64,000 nucleotides of DNA from BP-464 sp963825415 (GCA_963825415.1 CAWGTD010000014.1:124001-188000), one strand, 5' to 3'. Shown: positions 23,259-32,298, counted from the first letter of the stretch. The notes: a model not told the origin generated them from the sequence alone. Numbers and translations: made by a program.

Positions 23259-24026
23259 ATGCGCATCGACGGAGCAGGAGCCTTGGTCGTCGGCGGCGCG
23301 TCAGGCCTGGGCGAGGCGACCAGCCGCCTCCTTCGGGCCGAGGGCGCCCGCGTCACGATCGCCGACGTCAACGCCGAGAAGGGCGACGCCCTCGCCTCCG
23401 AGCTGGGCGACGCCGTCCAGTTCGTCTCGGCCGACGTCACCAAGCCCGACGAGGTCGAGGCCGCCGTCGACGCCGCGGTCGAGTTCGGCAAGGGCCTGCG
23501 GATCTCGGTGCAGTGCGCCGGGGTCGGCTGGGCGGAGCGCACGGTGTCCAAGCGCGGCCCGCACCAGCCCCAACCGTTCGAGATCGTCATCGGGATCAAC
23601 CTGATCGGCACGTTTCACGCCCTGCGGTTCGCCGCCTCGCGGATGGCGGACAACGAGCCCGACGAGGAGGGCGAGCGCGGCGTGTGCATCAACACCGCGT
23701 CGATCGCGGCCTACGACGGGCAGATCGGCCAGATCGCCTATGCCGCCTCCAAGGGCGGCGTCGTCGGGATGACGCTGCCCGCCGCCCGCGACCTCGCCTC
23801 GCTGGGCATCCGCGTGTGCACGATCGCCCCGGGCCTGTTCGACACGCCGCTGCTGGCGGCGCTGCCGGAGGATCAGCGCACCAAGCTCGGCGAGGGGATC
23901 CCGTTCCCGTCGCGCCTGGGCCGCCCGGAGGAGTACGCGGCGCTCGCCGGCCACATCGTGCAGAACACGATGCTCAACGGCGAGGTCGTGCGGCTCGACG
24001 GCGCGCTGCGGATGCCGCCGCGCTGA
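23259..24026 (+). CDS. SDR-family dehydrogenase, 3-hydroxyacyl-CoA dehydrogenase type 2-like
   Basis: 255 residues. NAD-binding GALVVGGASGLGEATSRLL, the TIADVNAEKG strand that favours NAD(H) over NADP(H), CAGVGWAERTVSK, INTASIAAYDGQIGQIAYAASKGGV with Ser, Tyr and Lys of the active site, and PGLFDTPLLAALPED. These match HSD17B10-like 3-hydroxyacyl-CoA dehydrogenases of fatty-acid oxidation. It follows the phosphatase gene by 30 bases but is unrelated to sugar metabolism by family. It converges on the cupredoxin gene with 6 bases between stops. Confidence 0.88.
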   Translation: MRIDGAGALVVGGASGLGEATSRLLRAEGARVTIADVNAEKGDALASELGDAVQFVSADVTKPDEVEAAVDAAVEFGKGLRISVQCAGVGWAERTVSKRGPHQPQPFEIVIGINLIGTFHALRFAASRMADNEPDEEGERGVCINTASIAAYDGQIGQIAYAASKGGVVGMTLPAARDLASLGIRVCTIAPGLFDTPLLAALPEDQRTKLGEGIPFPSRLGRPEEYAALAGHIVQNTMLNGEVVRLDGALRMPPR

Positions 24027-24032
24027 CGCCGC

Positions 24033-24725
24033 TCAGCGCAGCCTGAACGCCAGCCGCTTCGTCGACGACCGGTTGCCGGCCGCGTCGAGCAGCGTGAACC
24101 TCAACACGTAGCGCCCGCTGCGCAGCCGCGGCAGCTTTGCGCTCGTCTGCCCGGCGGGAAGCCGCATGCGCAGCAGCCGGGCGACCCGCCGGCCACCGCG
24201 AAGGATGCGGCCGTCGAGCCGGGCAGGCTCGGAGAGCACGAGCCGCAGCCGCCGGCTGCGCACGCGCAGGTTCCGCGCGCTCGGCGCCGTGGTGTCGGCC
24301 GCGGGCGGCGGCGTCGTGGTCGTGGTCGTGGTGGTCGTCGTCGTGGTTTCGGTCGTGGTCGTCGACCCGCCTGCGCCGACCACCACGGTGCCGGTCATCG
24401 ACGCGTGCAGATCACATTCGTAGTGGAAGGTCCCGGCCGTGTCGAAGGTCCGCGTGACCTTCCAGCCCATCGGCTGCACCGTGGCGGGCATGCGGTAGGC
24501 GGGCCCATCGGTGAAGTCGACGTTGTGGGCGCTCGCGCCGCTTGGGTAGGACCAGGTCACCGAGTCGCCGACGTCGATCGTCACGGTCTTCGGCCCAAAG
24601 CCGAAGTCGACGACCGTCACCGGGTGGTCGGCCCCCGCTCCCAGGGCGGGCACGACCGCGACGGCGCCCCCGGCCAGGAGCGCCGCGGCGAGTACCCCGA
24701 AACGCCTCACGCTCATGTCCTCCAT
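24033..24725 (-). CDS. Secreted cupredoxin with Thr-rich linker
   Basis: 230-residue exported blue-copper-type protein. Signal peptide residues 1-30. The plastocyanin-like domain spans about 35-118, with ligands His67 (AHNVDF), Cys104, His107 and Met110 (YECDLHASM), a complete type-1 copper set. A run of Thr (about 122-142) then links to an Arg-rich beta domain (RSRRLRLVLSEPARLDG ... RFTLLDAAGN), resembling a small Ig-like wall- or surface-binding module. It may carry electrons outside the cell. Start ATG at 24725, or the ATG at 24716, which has GGAGG only 2 bases upstream. The start choice does not affect the mature protein. Confidence 0.85.
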   Translation of the reverse strand: MEDMSVRRFGVLAAALLAGGAVAVVPALGAGADHPVTVVDFGFGPKTVTIDVGDSVTWSYPSGASAHNVDFTDGPAYRMPATVQPMGWKVTRTFDTAGTFHYECDLHASMTGTVVVGAGGSTTTTETTTTTTTTTTTTPPPAADTTAPSARNLRVRSRRLRLVLSEPARLDGRILRGGRRVARLLRMRLPAGQTSAKLPRLRSGRYVLRFTLLDAAGNRSSTKRLAFRLR

Positions 24726-24766
24726 GACGCCAAGCCGCCCACGGTCCTTCCCGATAAGGTCGCGCC

Positions 24767-26137
24767 GTGGCCGATGCGCTCTCGCCGGCGGATCGCTCGT
24801 CGCTTGCGGCGGAGCAGGGCCCGGTCAACATGGCGGTCGGCGGAGCGCTGCTCTTCGAGGGCGGCCCCGGCCTGGAGCACGAGCAGATCCTGGAGCGGGT
24901 GGCGGGCCGGCTGCACCTCATCCCGCGCTACCGCCAGCGCCTCGAGCAGCCGGTTTCCGGAGGCCTCACGAACCCGGTGTGGGTCGACGACGAGGGCTTC
25001 GAGCTGGGCTGGCACGTCCGGCGCACCACCACCGCCGATCTCCAGGGCTTCGTAGGGCACGAGCTCTCGCGCCGGCTCGACCGCTCGCGGCCGCTGTGGG
25101 AGCTCGCGGTGGTCGACGGACTTCCTGACGGCCGTGTCGCGCTCGTACCGAAGATGCACCACGCGCTCGTCGACGGCGTGGCGGCCGTCGACATCGGCAC
25201 CGTCGTGCTCGACCCGTCACCCGAGCCGATGGACATCGCGCCCGAGGAGGAGTGGACGCCGCGCGCCTATGACCGCGGGCGGCACCTGGCGCGCCTGGCC
25301 GCCACGCCGGTCGTGCGGGCTCAGCGGCTGATGCTCGACAGCGCGAGCCGCGCGCTCGCCGCGACCGACCCGCGGCGCGCCGCCACCGATCTCAAGCGCG
25401 CCACCGAGCTGCTGGCCGAGCTCGCCCGCACGCGGCCGCAGGCGCCGATGACCTTCCTGAACAACGGGATCGGCCCGAACCGCCGTTACGCGACCGCGCA
25501 GGCGCCGCTGGCGACGCTGAAGACCGCCGGCAAGGCCATGGGCGGGACGGTCAACGACGCGATCCTCGCCGCGGTCGCGGGGATGCTCGCGCGGCTGCTG
25601 GCCCAGGCCGGAGAGCGCCCGGCGCGCCCGCCCGTGGCGCTCGTACCGATCAGCGTGCGCCGCGAGGGCGAGGAGGGCGGCAACCGCATCTCCACGGTGC
25701 TCGTCGACCTGCCCACCGACGTCGACGACCCACGCGAGCGCCTGGCCCGCATCAGCGCGTCGATGCAGGCGCTGAAGGACTCCGCGGCGGTCCGCGCCGG
25801 CGCGCTGCTCGTCGGCGCGAGCGGTTGGGCGCCCCCACTCGTCTCCTCCGGCCTGGCCCGCGCCATGGGCGGCGTGCGCGCCTTCAACGTGGTCGTCTCG
25901 AACATCCCCGGCCCGCAGCTGCCGTTCTTCCTCAACGGCCGCCGCCTGCTCGAGGCCTACCCCGCCGTGCCGCTGAACCCGGCCTCGCAGGGGTTGAGCG
26001 TGGGCGTGCTCTCCTACGACGGCGGCGTGTACTTCGGCCTGCTGGCCGACCGCGACCTCGATCCGTCGGTCGACGACGCCCGCGCCGCACTCGACGAGGC
26101 GCTCGCCGAGCTGATGGCTAGCGCGCCCGGCGGATGA
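24767..26137 (+). CDS. Wax ester synthase/diacylglycerol acyltransferase (WS/DGAT)
   Basis: 456 residues. Transfers a fatty acyl group from acyl-CoA to a long-chain alcohol or diacylglycerol, making storage wax or triacylglycerol. The catalytic HHALVDG (HHxxxDG) lies near residue 131. SRPLWELAVVDGL precedes it, and GTVNDAILAAVAGML, NRISTVLVDLPTD and NVVVSNIPGPQLPF are the usual C-terminal motifs. The start is a GTG at 24767. It diverges from the cupredoxin gene by 41 bases. Storage lipid synthesis fits the acyl-CoA genes elsewhere in the window. Confidence 0.93.
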   Translation: MADALSPADRSSLAAEQGPVNMAVGGALLFEGGPGLEHEQILERVAGRLHLIPRYRQRLEQPVSGGLTNPVWVDDEGFELGWHVRRTTTADLQGFVGHELSRRLDRSRPLWELAVVDGLPDGRVALVPKMHHALVDGVAAVDIGTVVLDPSPEPMDIAPEEEWTPRAYDRGRHLARLAATPVVRAQRLMLDSASRALAATDPRRAATDLKRATELLAELARTRPQAPMTFLNNGIGPNRRYATAQAPLATLKTAGKAMGGTVNDAILAAVAGMLARLLAQAGERPARPPVALVPISVRREGEEGGNRISTVLVDLPTDVDDPRERLARISASMQALKDSAAVRAGALLVGASGWAPPLVSSGLARAMGGVRAFNVVVSNIPGPQLPFFLNGRRLLEAYPAVPLNPASQGLSVGVLSYDGGVYFGLLADRDLDPSVDDARAALDEALAELMASAPGG

Positions 26138-28301
26138 GCAGGACCTTCGCGCCCTTGAGCGGCAGCGCGACCTCGAGGCCGCTGCGCAGCTGCTGGGCGG
26201 TCACGTTCGCGACGATCGTGCGGCCTGGCGCCTGCGACACCTCGTAGTTGCCGTCGGGCACGTTGCGCAGCGCGATCGTCCGCGACTCCGCGGCGCCGTT
26301 CTGGCGGAAGGCGAGCAGCACGCCGCGCCCAGCCTTGGGATCCCAGCTCTGCAGCGCGGTCCAGTCGTTGTCCAGCGGGTCGCCGAGCAGCGGGTAGGTC
26401 ACGCCGTCGAGGTCGTGGCGATGGGCCTTGGCCCAGTCGATCCACGGCCGCGCCCGCGCGATCTCGTCGTCGGTCAGCGTCGTGAGGTTGGTCGTGATCA
26501 GCATGTGGCTGGGCAGCGCCGCGGCCATCACGGTGTCGAGCCCGTCCGCGCGCCAGTTGCCGGCGAAGAGCTTGTGGCCGATCGCGAAGGTCGGGACGTA
26601 GGGGCTGAGGTTCCAGAGGTTGTGCAGCAACTGGGTGACCGACGGCCCGCCGTTCTGGAACCAGGTCGGCCCGCGCGAGACCGACTCGAACGGGAACAGC
26701 CGGTAGTCGTTGGTCTCGTCGATCTGGAACGTGACGCCCGGATGGTCGGCGCGCAGGCGGTCGATCATCGCGACGAACGCGTCGTGCATGTCGTAGAGGT
26801 CGCCTGCGCCCGCGCAGTCCAGCCAGGCGATGAAGTCGAACTTGAAGAAGCCGACGTGCCAGTTGACGATCGCGTCGCGGATGCGCGCCTCGATGTGCGG
26901 CAGCGCGTCCTTGCTCCAGACGCCGAGGCCGGCCTCGTTGGAGGAGCTGTCGGGCTGCGCGGCGGTGTAGCCGGCCAGCGCGTGGCCCGTCGGAGCGCAG
27001 CCCCACTCTGGATGGGCCTTGTAGGTGTTCGATGCCGGGTTGAAGTTCATCGGGCTCATCCACAGGCCCAGACGCATCGGGGCGATCGCCTCGCGGACCG
27101 CGCTGAAGGTCGCGTCGGGAAAGCGTGCCGGGAACTTGCCGCGCGGCTCGGGGAACTGCGGCGAATCGGGCTGCCAGTCGCCCGACGCCGCCTGCCAGCC
27201 GTCGTCGAGGACGAACGTGTCGACGCCCAGGCGGCGGGCGATCGGCGCGACCGCCTGCACCGTGGCGTAGTCCATGTCGTCCTTCGCCCCGGTGGAGATC
27301 CGGTTCGCGTCGGTGCCGTCGGAGTTGAAGACGACGTCATGCGCGTACGGATCGAGCCGGTGCTCGACCAGGTAGCGATGGAACTGCCAGGCCTCGTCGC
27401 CGTCGCCGCGAGAGAGCCCGACGAACGCCGGCGGCAGCGCAAGCCCGGCTGAGGTGACCAGCCGCCCGCGGCCCGGGCCGTCGGCGACCGGGTTCTCGAC
27501 GTGGCCGCTCTCCTCGAACGGTCCGAGGCTCAGCACGTCGCGCGTGAAGTCGACGCGCAGCGCGGCGGTCGTGCCGTCATAGCCGGCAGTCGAGGAGGGG
27601 AAGTCGTTGCGCTCCATCACCTGGAAGAGCGTGGCGTCCCCGTCGGCGGCCGAGAGCCATTCGCCGGGGCCCTTCACGGCGCCGCCCGCCGGGCCGGTGC
27701 TGGTCACGCGCCAGGTGCCGGGATGGGCGTCGCCCAGCGCGAACGGCGGGCCGGTCCAGCTCGGGTCGCGCCAGTCGGAGCCGGCGCGGAACGCGCTCAG
27801 GCTCGGGACGACCGCGCCGCCGACGGCGGCCTCCTCGAGCGTCGCCGCGCTCAGCAGCAGCGGGACCGCGGACGTGAGCACCAGCTGCGTGCGAAAGCCC
27901 GCGACGTCGGGGTAGGCCTCCACGACGCGCTTGGCCACGAGGCCGGGGAGCGTGTCGTCGACGAGGTTCATCGTCACCTGCAGGCCGCCGCGGCGCAGGT
28001 GGGTCACGACGACGTCGCGGACGTGCATCGCCGTGCTCGAGATCTTCTGGCCGGCGACCTCGAGCGTGAAGTCCGGCGCGTTCTCCGACCAGGTCCGGCC
28101 GCCGCCGCGGCGGTCGACGATCGTCGAGCGCAGCGAGGCGCGGTCCCAGGTGCGCTGCACCAGCGAGTTGGCGAGCGTGACGTTCTCCGGCGTCACCGTG
28201 GCCTTGACGCCCCGGTCGCGGACCTCGTCGGCGTGCGCGGTGGCGCTCGGCGCGAGGGCAGCGACGAGCAGTACGAGGGGCAGCGCGAGACGGTTCCGCA
28301 T
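26118..28301 (-). CDS. Secreted alpha-galactosidase (GH36/GH27 clan-D type)
   Basis: 727 residues with a signal peptide (residues 1-24). N-terminal beta-sandwich of about 300 residues, then a TIM barrel: DTFVLDDGWQAASGDW (clan-D signature), RLGLWMSPMNFNPAS, FFKFDFIAWLD with the nucleophile Asp near 488, and QIDETNDYRLFPFES with the acid/base Asp near 525. A beta domain closes the protein. It removes terminal alpha-galactose from melibiose, raffinose or galactomannan-type substrates outside the cell. The ATG at 28301 gives the signal peptide; longer frames upstream are artefacts. It overlaps the WS/DGAT 3' end by 20 bases. Confidence 0.9.
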   Translation of the reverse strand: MRNRLALPLVLLVAALAPSATAHADEVRDRGVKATVTPENVTLANSLVQRTWDRASLRSTIVDRRGGGRTWSENAPDFTLEVAGQKISSTAMHVRDVVVTHLRRGGLQVTMNLVDDTLPGLVAKRVVEAYPDVAGFRTQLVLTSAVPLLLSAATLEEAAVGGAVVPSLSAFRAGSDWRDPSWTGPPFALGDAHPGTWRVTSTGPAGGAVKGPGEWLSAADGDATLFQVMERNDFPSSTAGYDGTTAALRVDFTRDVLSLGPFEESGHVENPVADGPGRGRLVTSAGLALPPAFVGLSRGDGDEAWQFHRYLVEHRLDPYAHDVVFNSDGTDANRISTGAKDDMDYATVQAVAPIARRLGVDTFVLDDGWQAASGDWQPDSPQFPEPRGKFPARFPDATFSAVREAIAPMRLGLWMSPMNFNPASNTYKAHPEWGCAPTGHALAGYTAAQPDSSSNEAGLGVWSKDALPHIEARIRDAIVNWHVGFFKFDFIAWLDCAGAGDLYDMHDAFVAMIDRLRADHPGVTFQIDETNDYRLFPFESVSRGPTWFQNGGPSVTQLLHNLWNLSPYVPTFAIGHKLFAGNWRADGLDTVMAAALPSHMLITTNLTTLTDDEIARARPWIDWAKAHRHDLDGVTYPLLGDPLDNDWTALQSWDPKAGRGVLLAFRQNGAAESRTIALRNVPDGNYEVSQAPGRTIVANVTAQQLRSGLEVALPLKGAKVLLIRRAR

Positions 28302-28394
28302 GTCGTTCTGAACGCTTCGGTTCAGCAGAACTTGCGGGGCCTTCGTGACGAGCCGCACTTTCCCCCGCAAGCCGATGCGCGAAGATCCCGACCC

Positions 28395-28784
28395 GTGGCC
28401 GACCAGCAGCCCCTGGACCTGATCCTGGCCCGCAACCTGATGTCGGTGCTCGAGACCCCGTCGTTCATGGTCGACACCGACGGCGTGCTGGTCTTCTACA
28501 ACGAGGCCGCGGGTGCGCTGCTGGGCAAGCGCTTCGAGGAGACCGGCCGGCTCACGCGCGAGCAGTGGAACGAGATCGGCCCGGTCGACTCCCAAGGCAA
28601 CCCGATCGCCAGCGGCGATCTGCCGCTCACCGTGGCGATGCGCGAGGGCCGCCCGTCGCACGGCCGTTTCAACATCTGCACCGACGAGCGCACGATCGTC
28701 GAGGTGGAGACCAGCGCCGTGCCGTTGATCTCCGGCGGCGTCTTTCACGGCGCGATGGTCGTCTTCTGGCCGGTGGCGAAATGA
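28395..28784 (+). CDS. Stand-alone PAS-domain protein
   Basis: 129 residues that are nearly all one PAS domain: MSVLETPSFMVDTDGVLVFYNEAAGALLG, LTREQWNEIGPVDSQG, and PLISGGVFHGAMVVFWP at the end. It has no output domain, so it must signal through a partner. The start is GTG at 28395 and the stop overlaps the next ATG (ATGA), coupling it to an MBL-fold hydrolase. The pair probably works together: the PAS senses a small ligand, redox state or light, and the hydrolase is the effector (inference). Confidence 0.85.
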   Translation: MADQQPLDLILARNLMSVLETPSFMVDTDGVLVFYNEAAGALLGKRFEETGRLTREQWNEIGPVDSQGNPIASGDLPLTVAMREGRPSHGRFNICTDERTIVEVETSAVPLISGGVFHGAMVVFWPVAK

Positions 28785-29620
28785 AGGTCCGCTACTGGGG
28801 CGTGCGCGGCTCCGTCCCGGTGGCGGAACGCAGCGCGCTCGGCTACGGCGGCAACACGGCGTGCGTGAGCGTCGCGCTCGAGGGCGGCCACCACCTCGTG
28901 CTCGACGCGGGCACCGGCATCCGCGCGCTGGGCGCGACGATCGACCCGGCTGCCGAGCCGATCCACATCCTGCTCACGCACCTGCACCTCGACCACATCT
29001 CCGGGCTGCTGTTCTTCACGCCATTGTTCGACCCGCGCGCCAATGTGACCGTCTGGGGCCCGCCGCACCAGGTCGACGACCTGCGCAAGCGCCTGGCCCG
29101 CTACCTCTCGACGCCGCTCTCGCCGGTCGAGATCCGCGACCTGCCCGCGAACGTCGAGTTCCGCGCGTGCCCGAGCGAGCAGTGGCGGATCGGCGAGGCG
29201 TGCATCACGGCCCGGCCGGTGATCCACCGTGGGCCGACGGTCGGCTATCGGATCGAGGAGGGCGGCACGTCGCTGGCCTACCTGCCGGACCACGAGCCCG
29301 CGCTCGGCCAGAACCTCGACAGCGACCCGGCCGAATGGATCTCGGGGCACGGGCTCGCGAACGACGTGTCGCTGCTCATCCACGACGGCCAGTACACCGA
29401 GGCCGAGTACGCCAAGACGATCGGCTGGGGCCACAGCGACCTCAAGGGCGCGCTCGGGTTCGCCAGGCGCGCCGGAGCCCGGCACACCGCGCTGTTCCAC
29501 CACGACCCGACGCACGACGACGACGCGCTCGACGCGCTCGCCGACGAGGCCCGTTCGCGCTGGAACGGCAACGGGGAGCTGACGCTCGCGCGCGAGGGCG
29601 TCGAGCTCGACCTCGCCTAG
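28781..29620 (+). CDS. MBL-fold metallo-hydrolase
   Basis: 279 residues. Metallo-beta-lactamase fold with the metal motif THLHLDHISG (HxHxDH at 67-72), an early KVRYWGVRGSVPV typical of PhnP/cyclic-nucleotide-phosphodiesterase-like members, LPDHEPALG, and further candidate ligands in LIHDGQYTE and FHHDPTHDDDA. Related proteins hydrolyse cyclic nucleotides, phosphodiesters or nucleotide-linked signals. Translation is coupled to the PAS gene by a 4-base overlap. Substrate unknown; a second-messenger phosphodiesterase role is a hypothesis. Confidence 0.88.
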   Translation: MKVRYWGVRGSVPVAERSALGYGGNTACVSVALEGGHHLVLDAGTGIRALGATIDPAAEPIHILLTHLHLDHISGLLFFTPLFDPRANVTVWGPPHQVDDLRKRLARYLSTPLSPVEIRDLPANVEFRACPSEQWRIGEACITARPVIHRGPTVGYRIEEGGTSLAYLPDHEPALGQNLDSDPAEWISGHGLANDVSLLIHDGQYTEAEYAKTIGWGHSDLKGALGFARRAGARHTALFHHDPTHDDDALDALADEARSRWNGNGELTLAREGVELDLA

Positions 29621-29626
29621 GGCTGG

Positions 29627-30097
29627 CTAGCGGACGAGGCCGATCAGCGGCGCTTTGTGGTCGCGCCCGGTCCGGCTGTCGATCGGCGAGGGCGAGTAGA
29701 AGAAGAACCAGACCTCGAACAGCACGATGACGACCACGACCGAGGTGATCAGGATGACCTCGAGCGGCGAGAGGTCACGGGCGTGCTTTTGGACGTGGGG
29801 CCGCTCGCCGCGCATGCTGCGCAGCCAGGGCAGGTGGCCGCTCACGCGCATGGGCCGGCCCGCGGCGCGCCCGTAGGCCGCGTCGATGTGTGCCAGCAGC
29901 CGGACCAGCGCGTAGCTGATGACCCCGAGCGAGATCGCGGCGACCGCGACGGCCAGCATGCTCGGCCCGCTGGTCGACTGCACGCGCGACCCGATCCACA
30001 GCGCCAGCAGCGGGCCACCGGTCCAGATGTTCAGCGTCGCGAGCACCATCGCGACCATCAGGGCGACGCGCTTGGTGCGAACCGCTGGACCGTTCAC
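29627..30097 (-). CDS. Small integral membrane protein, unknown function
   Basis: 156 residues with three likely transmembrane helices: VALMVAMVLATLNIW, MLAVAVAAISLGVISYALVRLL and VILITSVVVVIVLFEVWFFFY. A basic loop (RPMRVSGHLPWLRSMRGERPHV) lies between helices 2 and 3. No family is recognised. Its start diverges from the M20 gene by 17 bases and its stop lies 6 bases from the MBL gene's stop. Codon usage and start/stop placement support a real gene. Confidence 0.7.
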   Translation of the reverse strand: MNGPAVRTKRVALMVAMVLATLNIWTGGPLLALWIGSRVQSTSGPSMLAVAVAAISLGVISYALVRLLAHIDAAYGRAAGRPMRVSGHLPWLRSMRGERPHVQKHARDLSPLEVILITSVVVVIVLFEVWFFFYSPSPIDSRTGRDHKAPLIGLVR

Positions 30098-30114
30098 GGG
30101 CAGACTGTACGGGC

Positions 30115-31252
30115 GTGTCCGACGGCCTGCTCGAACTCCTCTCCGATCTGGTGGCGATCGACTCGGTCAATCCGTCGCTGGTGCCCGGCGGCGCGGGCGA
30201 GAGCGAGATAGCGGCGTTCGTCGCCGATTGGGCGCGCCGCGCCGGGCTGGAGGCCGACGTTCTCGAGGCCACCCCGGGGCGCCCGAGCGTGGTGGTGCGC
30301 GCGCGCGGAACCGGCGGCGGGCGCACCCTGCTGCTGTGCGGCCATCTCGACACCGTGACCGTCGAGGGGATGACCGACGCGCCGCACACCCCGCGGCTCG
30401 ACGGTGACCGGCTCCACGGCCGTGGCGCCTATGACATGAAGGCCGGCGTCGCGGCGGCGCTGATCGCGTGCCGCGAGGCGGCGGCGCTCGGGCTGGCCGG
30501 CGATGTGGTCGTCGCGGCCGTGGCCGACGAGGAGCACGCGAGCCTCGGCGTGCAGGAGGTGCTGCGCTCGGTGCAGGCCGACGCGGCGATCGTCACCGAG
30601 CCGACCGAGCTCGAGCTCGTGGTCGCGCACAAGGGGTTCGTCTGGGCGGAGATCGAGGTCACCGGGGTCGCGGCCCACGGGTCGCGGCACGAACTCGGGG
30701 TCGACGCGATCGTCAAGTCGGGGCCGATCCTGTCGGCGCTGGGCGAGCTCGACGCCGCGCTCGGCGAGCGCACCCACACGTTGCTCGGGCGCGGATCCGT
30801 GCACGCTTCGAAGATCGAGGGCGGCGAGGAGTTGTCGAGCTACCCGGCGCGGTGCGTGCTCGGCCTCGAGCGGCGCACGCTGCCCGGCGACACGGCCGCG
30901 GGTGTCGAGGCCGAACTGGCCGTCGCTGCTCGACCGCTGCCGAGCGCTCGACCCGGAGCTCGTGGCCGAGCAGCGGACGCTCCTGGTCCGCCCGCCGTTC
31001 GAGGTGCCCGAGGACGCCGACGTCGTGACGGCCGTGCGCGAGGCGGCGGCGCAGGTGCTCGGTGCGGCGCCCCCGATCGGCGGCGTGAGCTACTGGGCCG
31101 ACGCGGCGTTCATCGCCTCCGCAGGGATCCCGACCGTGATGTTCGGTTCGAGCGGCGTAGGTGCGCATGCCGCCGAGGAGTGGGTCAGCGTCTCCGACAC
31201 CGAGAAGGTCACGCGCATCCTGACCGCCGTCGCCGCCCGCATCTGCGCGTGA
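30115..31252 (+). CDS. M20-family metallopeptidase (ArgE/DapE type), frameshifted in this sequence
   Basis: Zinc-dependent amidohydrolase of the acetylornithine deacetylase / succinyl-diaminopimelate desuccinylase family. Metal ligands and signatures: LLCGHLDTVTVEG, GRGAYDMKAGVAAAL, AVADEEHASLGV, then the lid domain AAHGSRHELGVDAI. An extra base near 30919 breaks the frame after VEAEL. The next frame continues PSLLDRCRALDPELVAEQ and ends SVSDTEKVTRIL...ICA with a TGA at 31250, overlapping the next gene's GTG. Corrected length is about 378 residues. The start is GTG at 30115. Confidence 0.83.
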
Positions 31253-32298
31253 GGGCGCTGGTCAACCCGAACGTCGCACCCGCGGCCGTGCCGGAGGCGA
31301 GCCAGGACGCCTACGCGTTCCACACGGCACTGGAGGGCTATCGCGCGACGCCGCTGCGCGACCTGGCCGCGGTGGCCGCAGAGCTCGGCGTCGCGGCCTT
31401 GGCGCTGAAGGACGAGTCGAGCCGCTTCGGGCTTCCGGCGTTCAAGGTGCTGGGCGCGTCGTGGGCGGTGGAGCGTGCGTTGCGCGAGCGCCCGGACGCC
31501 CGTACGCTCGTGGCCGCGAGCGCCGGCAACCACGGCCGCGCGGTCGCGCACGTCGCGGCCCTGCGCGGGCTCGCGTGCCGGGTGTTCCTTCCGGCGCGTT
31601 CGGCGGAGGCAAGGCGCGCGGCGATCGCCGCCGAGGGCGCCGAGGTCGTGGTGGTCGACGGCGGCTACGAGGAGGCCGTCGGCAGAGCCGCGGCCGAGGG
31701 CCGCGAGCCCGGCGTGATCGAACTGGCCGACGTCGGCGCCTCCGGCCCCGCGGGCTGGGTGATCGACGGCTACGCGACCCTGTTCGCCGAGTCCGCCTCG
31801 CAGGGCGGCTTCGACCTGGTCGTCGTGCCGGTCGGCGTCGGCTCGCTCGCCGCGGCGGCGGCGCGCTTCGCCGCCGGCACGGGCGCCGCGGTCGTCGGCG
31901 TCGAGCCGGTGGCCGCCGCCTGCTTGACCGCCTCGCTCGCCGCGGGACGCCCGACCGCGATCTCCAACCCGGGCACCGACATGGCCGGGCTCGATTGCGC
32001 CGAGGTATCCGAGGCAGCATGGCCCTCGCTGCGCGCCGGCATCCACGGCACGATCACCGTCACCGACGCTGAGGCGCACGAATCGATGCGCGAGCTCGCA
32101 GCCGGCGGACTGGCGATCGGCGACTGCGGAGCCGCGCCCCTCGCCGCCCTCCGCGCCCTCGCCACCGAGGACGACTGCGCCGCACTGCGGGCAACGATCA
32201 ACCTGAGCGCCACGACCCGCGTGCTGCTTGTCGCGACGGAGGGGCCTACTGACCCCGCGGCTTACCGCGCCACGTTGGCCGCGGGACAGGGCACCTAG
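31249..32298 (+). CDS. PLP-dependent lyase, diaminopropionate ammonia-lyase-like
   Basis: 349 residues of fold-type II PLP enzyme. FHTALEGYRATPLRDL and LKDESSRFGLPAFKVLGAS (Schiff-base Lys66) match diaminopropionate ammonia-lyase, and SAGNHGRAVAHVAAL and GWVIDGYATLFAE are also shared. Family reaction: 2,3-diaminopropionate to pyruvate and ammonia; threonine dehydratase-like activity is possible. The GTG at 31249 overlaps the M20 gene's stop (GTGA). A deacylase plus this lyase suggests breakdown of an N-acylated diamino acid (inference). Confidence 0.85.
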   Translation: MRALVNPNVAPAAVPEASQDAYAFHTALEGYRATPLRDLAAVAAELGVAALALKDESSRFGLPAFKVLGASWAVERALRERPDARTLVAASAGNHGRAVAHVAALRGLACRVFLPARSAEARRAAIAAEGAEVVVVDGGYEEAVGRAAAEGREPGVIELADVGASGPAGWVIDGYATLFAESASQGGFDLVVVPVGVGSLAAAAARFAAGTGAAVVGVEPVAAACLTASLAAGRPTAISNPGTDMAGLDCAEVSEAAWPSLRAGIHGTITVTDAEAHESMRELAAGGLAIGDCGAAPLAALRALATEDDCAALRATINLSATTRVLLVATEGPTDPAAYRATLAAGQGT

